A stretch of 41,242 nucleotides of DNA from Mucilaginibacter pineti (lineage in GTDB: Bacteria; Bacteroidota; Bacteroidia; Sphingobacteriales; Sphingobacteriaceae). Where the stretch lies: contig NZ_FNAI01000025.1 in assembly GCF_900101875.1 (NCBI RefSeq), forward strand, positions 1 through 41,242. The letters run 5' to 3'. How positions within the stretch are numbered: position 1 is the stretch's first letter; each line of letters begins with the position of its first letter. Under the pieces are notes generated by a model. It made no database searches and had not been told where the DNA came from. It saw only the letters and a program-made list of their open reading frames with translations. A program made the position numbers and the translations under genes. Shown one piece after another: positions 39,279-41,242 of this stretch.

Positions 39279-40541
39279 ATGAAAGCTGAAGTTTCTCTTT
39301 ACCTCGACACCAGGCGTGCATTAAAAAATGGAACATACCCATTAAAATTACACGTTTACTTTACTGCCAAAATGGAGCGGTGGTACGGCACGGATTATAA
39401 ATTGAGCAAAGAACAGTTTGAACAGTCCTATCTCGCTGCGAAGCCAAGAGGGGAAAACAAAGACCTCAAAATCGAACTGGATGCCGTTATACAAAAAGCC
39501 GCTGACCTGGCTAAAGATTTAGGCGACAACTTCACCTTTGAAAAATTTGAGCGCAAGATGTTCCGTACTAAAGCCAGTGCTAATAATGTGATCGAGCATT
39601 TCGCGAACTATGTAAAGGTACTGGACAAAAACGAGCAGATCGGAACAGCGTCGAGTTACGATTGCAGCATAAAATCTATTACAGCTTATTTAAGTGAGGG
39701 TAAAAAAAGTCCGGTTACGCATATCCCCTTTACCGCTCTTTCAGCGGACGTTTTAAACAAATATGAACAGTGGATGGTTTCAAAAAACAACTCCAAAACC
39801 ACCGTTGGTATTTATATGCGGAATTTAAGGGCGATCTTTAATAAGGCGATTGCCGCCGGTGATATTTCCCCCGAACTTTATCCCTTTAAAACCTATAAAA
39901 TCCCTAACGGCAAAAATGTAAAAAAAGCATTAGAAACTCCCGATCTTAACGCCCTGTACCGTGCAGATGTCTCTACAGACAGCTTTATGGAAAAAGCCAG
40001 GGATTTTTGGTTTTTCAGTTACCAGTGCAACGGCATGAATTTCAGGGATATTGCTGAATTAAAGTTCAAAGATATTCATGATACTTACTTTTCATTTTTA
40101 AGGCATAAAACCAAAAATACCACAAAGGAAGACCCAGCGCCCATTGTCGTCCCGCTGACCAGCCATATCAAAGCGTTTATTAAAAAGTACGCTAATGAAA
40201 AAGGCAAGCCCAACGACTATGTATTTCCCATATTCCAAACAAGCATGTCAGCCAAAGACAGGCACAAGGTCAACCAAAATTTTATCCGCTTCGTTAACCA
40301 GCACATGCAAAAGCTGGTCGATCAGTTAGGTTTATCATTTAAGTTAGGCACGATGGTCGCCCGCCACTCGTTTACCACACAGGCCACCCGTACAATGGGG
40401 CTGGAATTTGCACAGGAAGCTTTAGGGCATACTACCATGAACACGACACAAAATTACTGGAAAGGCTTTGAAAAGGATGCAAAGAAAAGCATGGCGGAAA
40501 AGCTCATGGAGTTTACAACAGCAGATCAGGAAGCCGTCTGA
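39279..40541 (+). CDS. Tyrosine recombinase (integrase 2) of an adjacent element
   Basis: 420 aa from MKAEVSLYLD; an upstream ATG at 39237 adds a hydrophobic head unlikely to be translated. N-terminal Arm-DNA-binding-like region (TRRALKNGTYPLKLHVYFTA), core-binding region about 100-210, catalytic domain with R362 in VARHSFTTQATR, H384 in LGHTTM and nucleophile Y393 in TTQNYW. The first catalytic arginine is again displaced (CNGMNFRDIAELK). It is unlike integrase 1 in sequence, transcribed away from it, and probably belongs to an element extending right of the tRNA fragment. A long hairpin covers its end. Confidence 0.88.
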   Translation: MKAEVSLYLDTRRALKNGTYPLKLHVYFTAKMERWYGTDYKLSKEQFEQSYLAAKPRGENKDLKIELDAVIQKAADLAKDLGDNFTFEKFERKMFRTKASANNVIEHFANYVKVLDKNEQIGTASSYDCSIKSITAYLSEGKKSPVTHIPFTALSADVLNKYEQWMVSKNNSKTTVGIYMRNLRAIFNKAIAAGDISPELYPFKTYKIPNGKNVKKALETPDLNALYRADVSTDSFMEKARDFWFFSYQCNGMNFRDIAELKFKDIHDTYFSFLRHKTKNTTKEDPAPIVVPLTSHIKAFIKKYANEKGKPNDYVFPIFQTSMSAKDRHKVNQNFIRFVNQHMQKLVDQLGLSFKLGTMVARHSFTTQATRTMGLEFAQEALGHTTMNTTQNYWKGFEKDAKKSMAEKLMEFTTADQEAV

Positions 40542-40557
40542 ACGGCCTCCTGATCTG
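40524..40557 (+). terminator. Long hairpin over the integrase 2 stop codon
   Basis: AGATCAGGA (40524-40532) pairs with TCCTGATCT (40549-40557), and inside it GCCGT (40534-40538) with ACGGC (40543-40547). The stop codon lies in the loop. No U-tract follows. It could limit read-through into the convergent HU gene. Confidence 0.5.
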
Positions 40558-40610
40558 TCCTAAACATCATTGCTTATACCTATTTGTACTTTAGCCACGA
40601 TCTGATGCTG

Positions 40611-40907
40611 CTAAGCGGTATGATTTTCTAAGGCGGCCTTCACCTCATTCTTAAAATCATCGCCTGGCCTAAAGGCCGGTATATAACTTTCGGGTATTTG
40701 AATGGCGGTGTTTTGGGTGATATTCCGGCCAACTTTCGCCGCCCTCTTTTTCACCAGGAAAGTACCGAAACCACGGACAAACACATTGTCTCCCTTTTCG
40801 AGGGATGCTATAACAACTTTAAAAAAGCCCGCTACGATGGCTTCGGTTGGTTCCTTGTCTATTCCTGTTTTCGCGGCTATCGCTGCGATTACATCTGCTC
40901 TGGTCAT
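40611..40907 (-). CDS. HU-family DNA-binding protein
   Basis: 98-aa nucleoid-type protein of the HU/IHF family. The N-terminal helices TRADVIAAIAAKTGIDKEPT are followed by the signature GDNVFVRGFGTFLVKKRAAK and the arm and end NTAIQIPESYIPAFRPGDDF, as in the DNA-bending fold. Encoded next to integrase 2 in convergent orientation. IHF-like host or element proteins are needed for tyrosine-recombinase integration in Bacteroides, so a role with integrase 2 is plausible, but it could also be a chromosomal nucleoid protein. Confidence 0.9.
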   Translation of the reverse strand: MTRADVIAAIAAKTGIDKEPTEAIVAGFFKVVIASLEKGDNVFVRGFGTFLVKKRAAKVGRNITQNTAIQIPESYIPAFRPGDDFKNEVKAALENHTA

Positions 40908-41242
40908 ATTGTAATTATTGTACCGGTATAATTTAAACGGCCGCGAACGCCAAATATAAGCGGAAACGGCTTTACCGCCAAACCAAAGCCGCCGGAACGG
41001 TTATGGAAGCGGACATTCCCGCCTTGCAAGTCAATAACGCACACCTACCCATTTTCACCGCTTAAGCAACTAAAAGCGCGGAGCCGGGTGAAATGTCAAG
41101 GGCAGGCGGGCAAAAAAAAACAAAACAACAACCGCCTGTTTATGTACCCTCCTATGTAAAGCGTTTATATAAAAATGGTTATTTTTTCTCTTTTATACAT
41201 AAAAAAATATTTTTTTCTTCTGCCAGCCTTCAGTTAGGGCAA
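40908..41242. other. Gene-free right end of the window
   Basis: I see no supported gene here. The first part, upstream of the HU gene, should hold its promoter. The segment 40950-41095 is GC-richer and contains only very short ORFs. The last 100 bases are very AT-rich. No tRNA or repeat stands out. Confidence 0.5.

Noticed and set aside
41003..41065. Short plus-strand ORF (20 codons) near the right end
   Set aside because: Too short, without context or recognisable features.

Overview
The window looks like part of the genome of a Bacteroidota bacterium, most likely Sphingobacteriaceae (Pedobacter/Mucilaginibacter-like). The evidence is a Bacteroidetes-type tra gene set, RteC, SusC/SusD with a FecI/FecR-like sigma/anti-sigma pair, Bacteroidetes-style tyrosine recombinases, and start codons that mostly lack a Shine-Dalgarno sequence. 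The family placement rests on gene content recalled from knowledge, not on a search.

Region 1 (1-20.96 kb, all minus strand) is the transfer module of an integrative conjugative element (ICE). Read in the direction of transcription it runs: RteC regulator, two paralogous small DNA-binding-type proteins, a toprim protein, MobC, a membrane protein, a MOBP-type relaxase, ParA, small proteins, two DUF4134 pilin-like proteins, DUF4133/TraF, a VirB4-type ATPase, four secreted proteins (at least two clearly paralogous), TraJ, TraK, TraL-like, TraM, TraN, the VirD4-type coupling protein, a small conserved protein, an M23 peptidase, a 53-aa protein, and a truncated ArdC-like protein at the window edge. 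Many genes overlap by 4 nt. Two unusual DNA structures lie in the mob part: a 28-unit degenerate 8-nt repeat directly before the relaxase gene, and a palindrome cluster with the same octamers before mobC. Terminator-shaped hairpins sit directly before three start codons.

Region 2 (21.0-25.1 kb) is cargo: a structured non-coding stretch, then an alpha-oxoamine synthase gene overlapping a TetR gene and preceded by a perfect inverted repeat, then an AraC regulator, a 41-aa membrane microprotein, and a secreted lone DsbD N-terminal domain.

Region 3 (25.2-29.6 kb) is a compact RiPP locus that I consider the main discovery candidate. It holds a full-length LanB dehydratase, an orphan LytTR response regulator, and an unlisted 50-aa lanthipeptide-like precursor (29188-29340). 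LanB and the precursor share a 38-bp upstream element with two direct repeats 21 bp apart, the geometry expected of a LytTR site. No LanC cyclase, protease or transporter is visible.

Region 4 (29.6-37.2 kb, minus) is a sigma / FecR / SusC (with STN signalling domain) / SusD / TlpA-like operon of lower GC. A composite promoter-like motif between sigma and fecR recurs with identical spacing before the DsbD-domain gene beside lanB, which suggests regulatory linkage of regions 3 and 4.

Region 5 (37.4-41.2 kb) is an integration junction: two divergently transcribed tyrosine recombinases lie on either side of a 3' fragment of a tRNA-Asn gene, each with its own set of short direct repeats, and an HU-family gene follows. 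The orientation of the tRNA fragment suggests that a second element lies to the right, i.e. tandem insertion at the same tRNA site.
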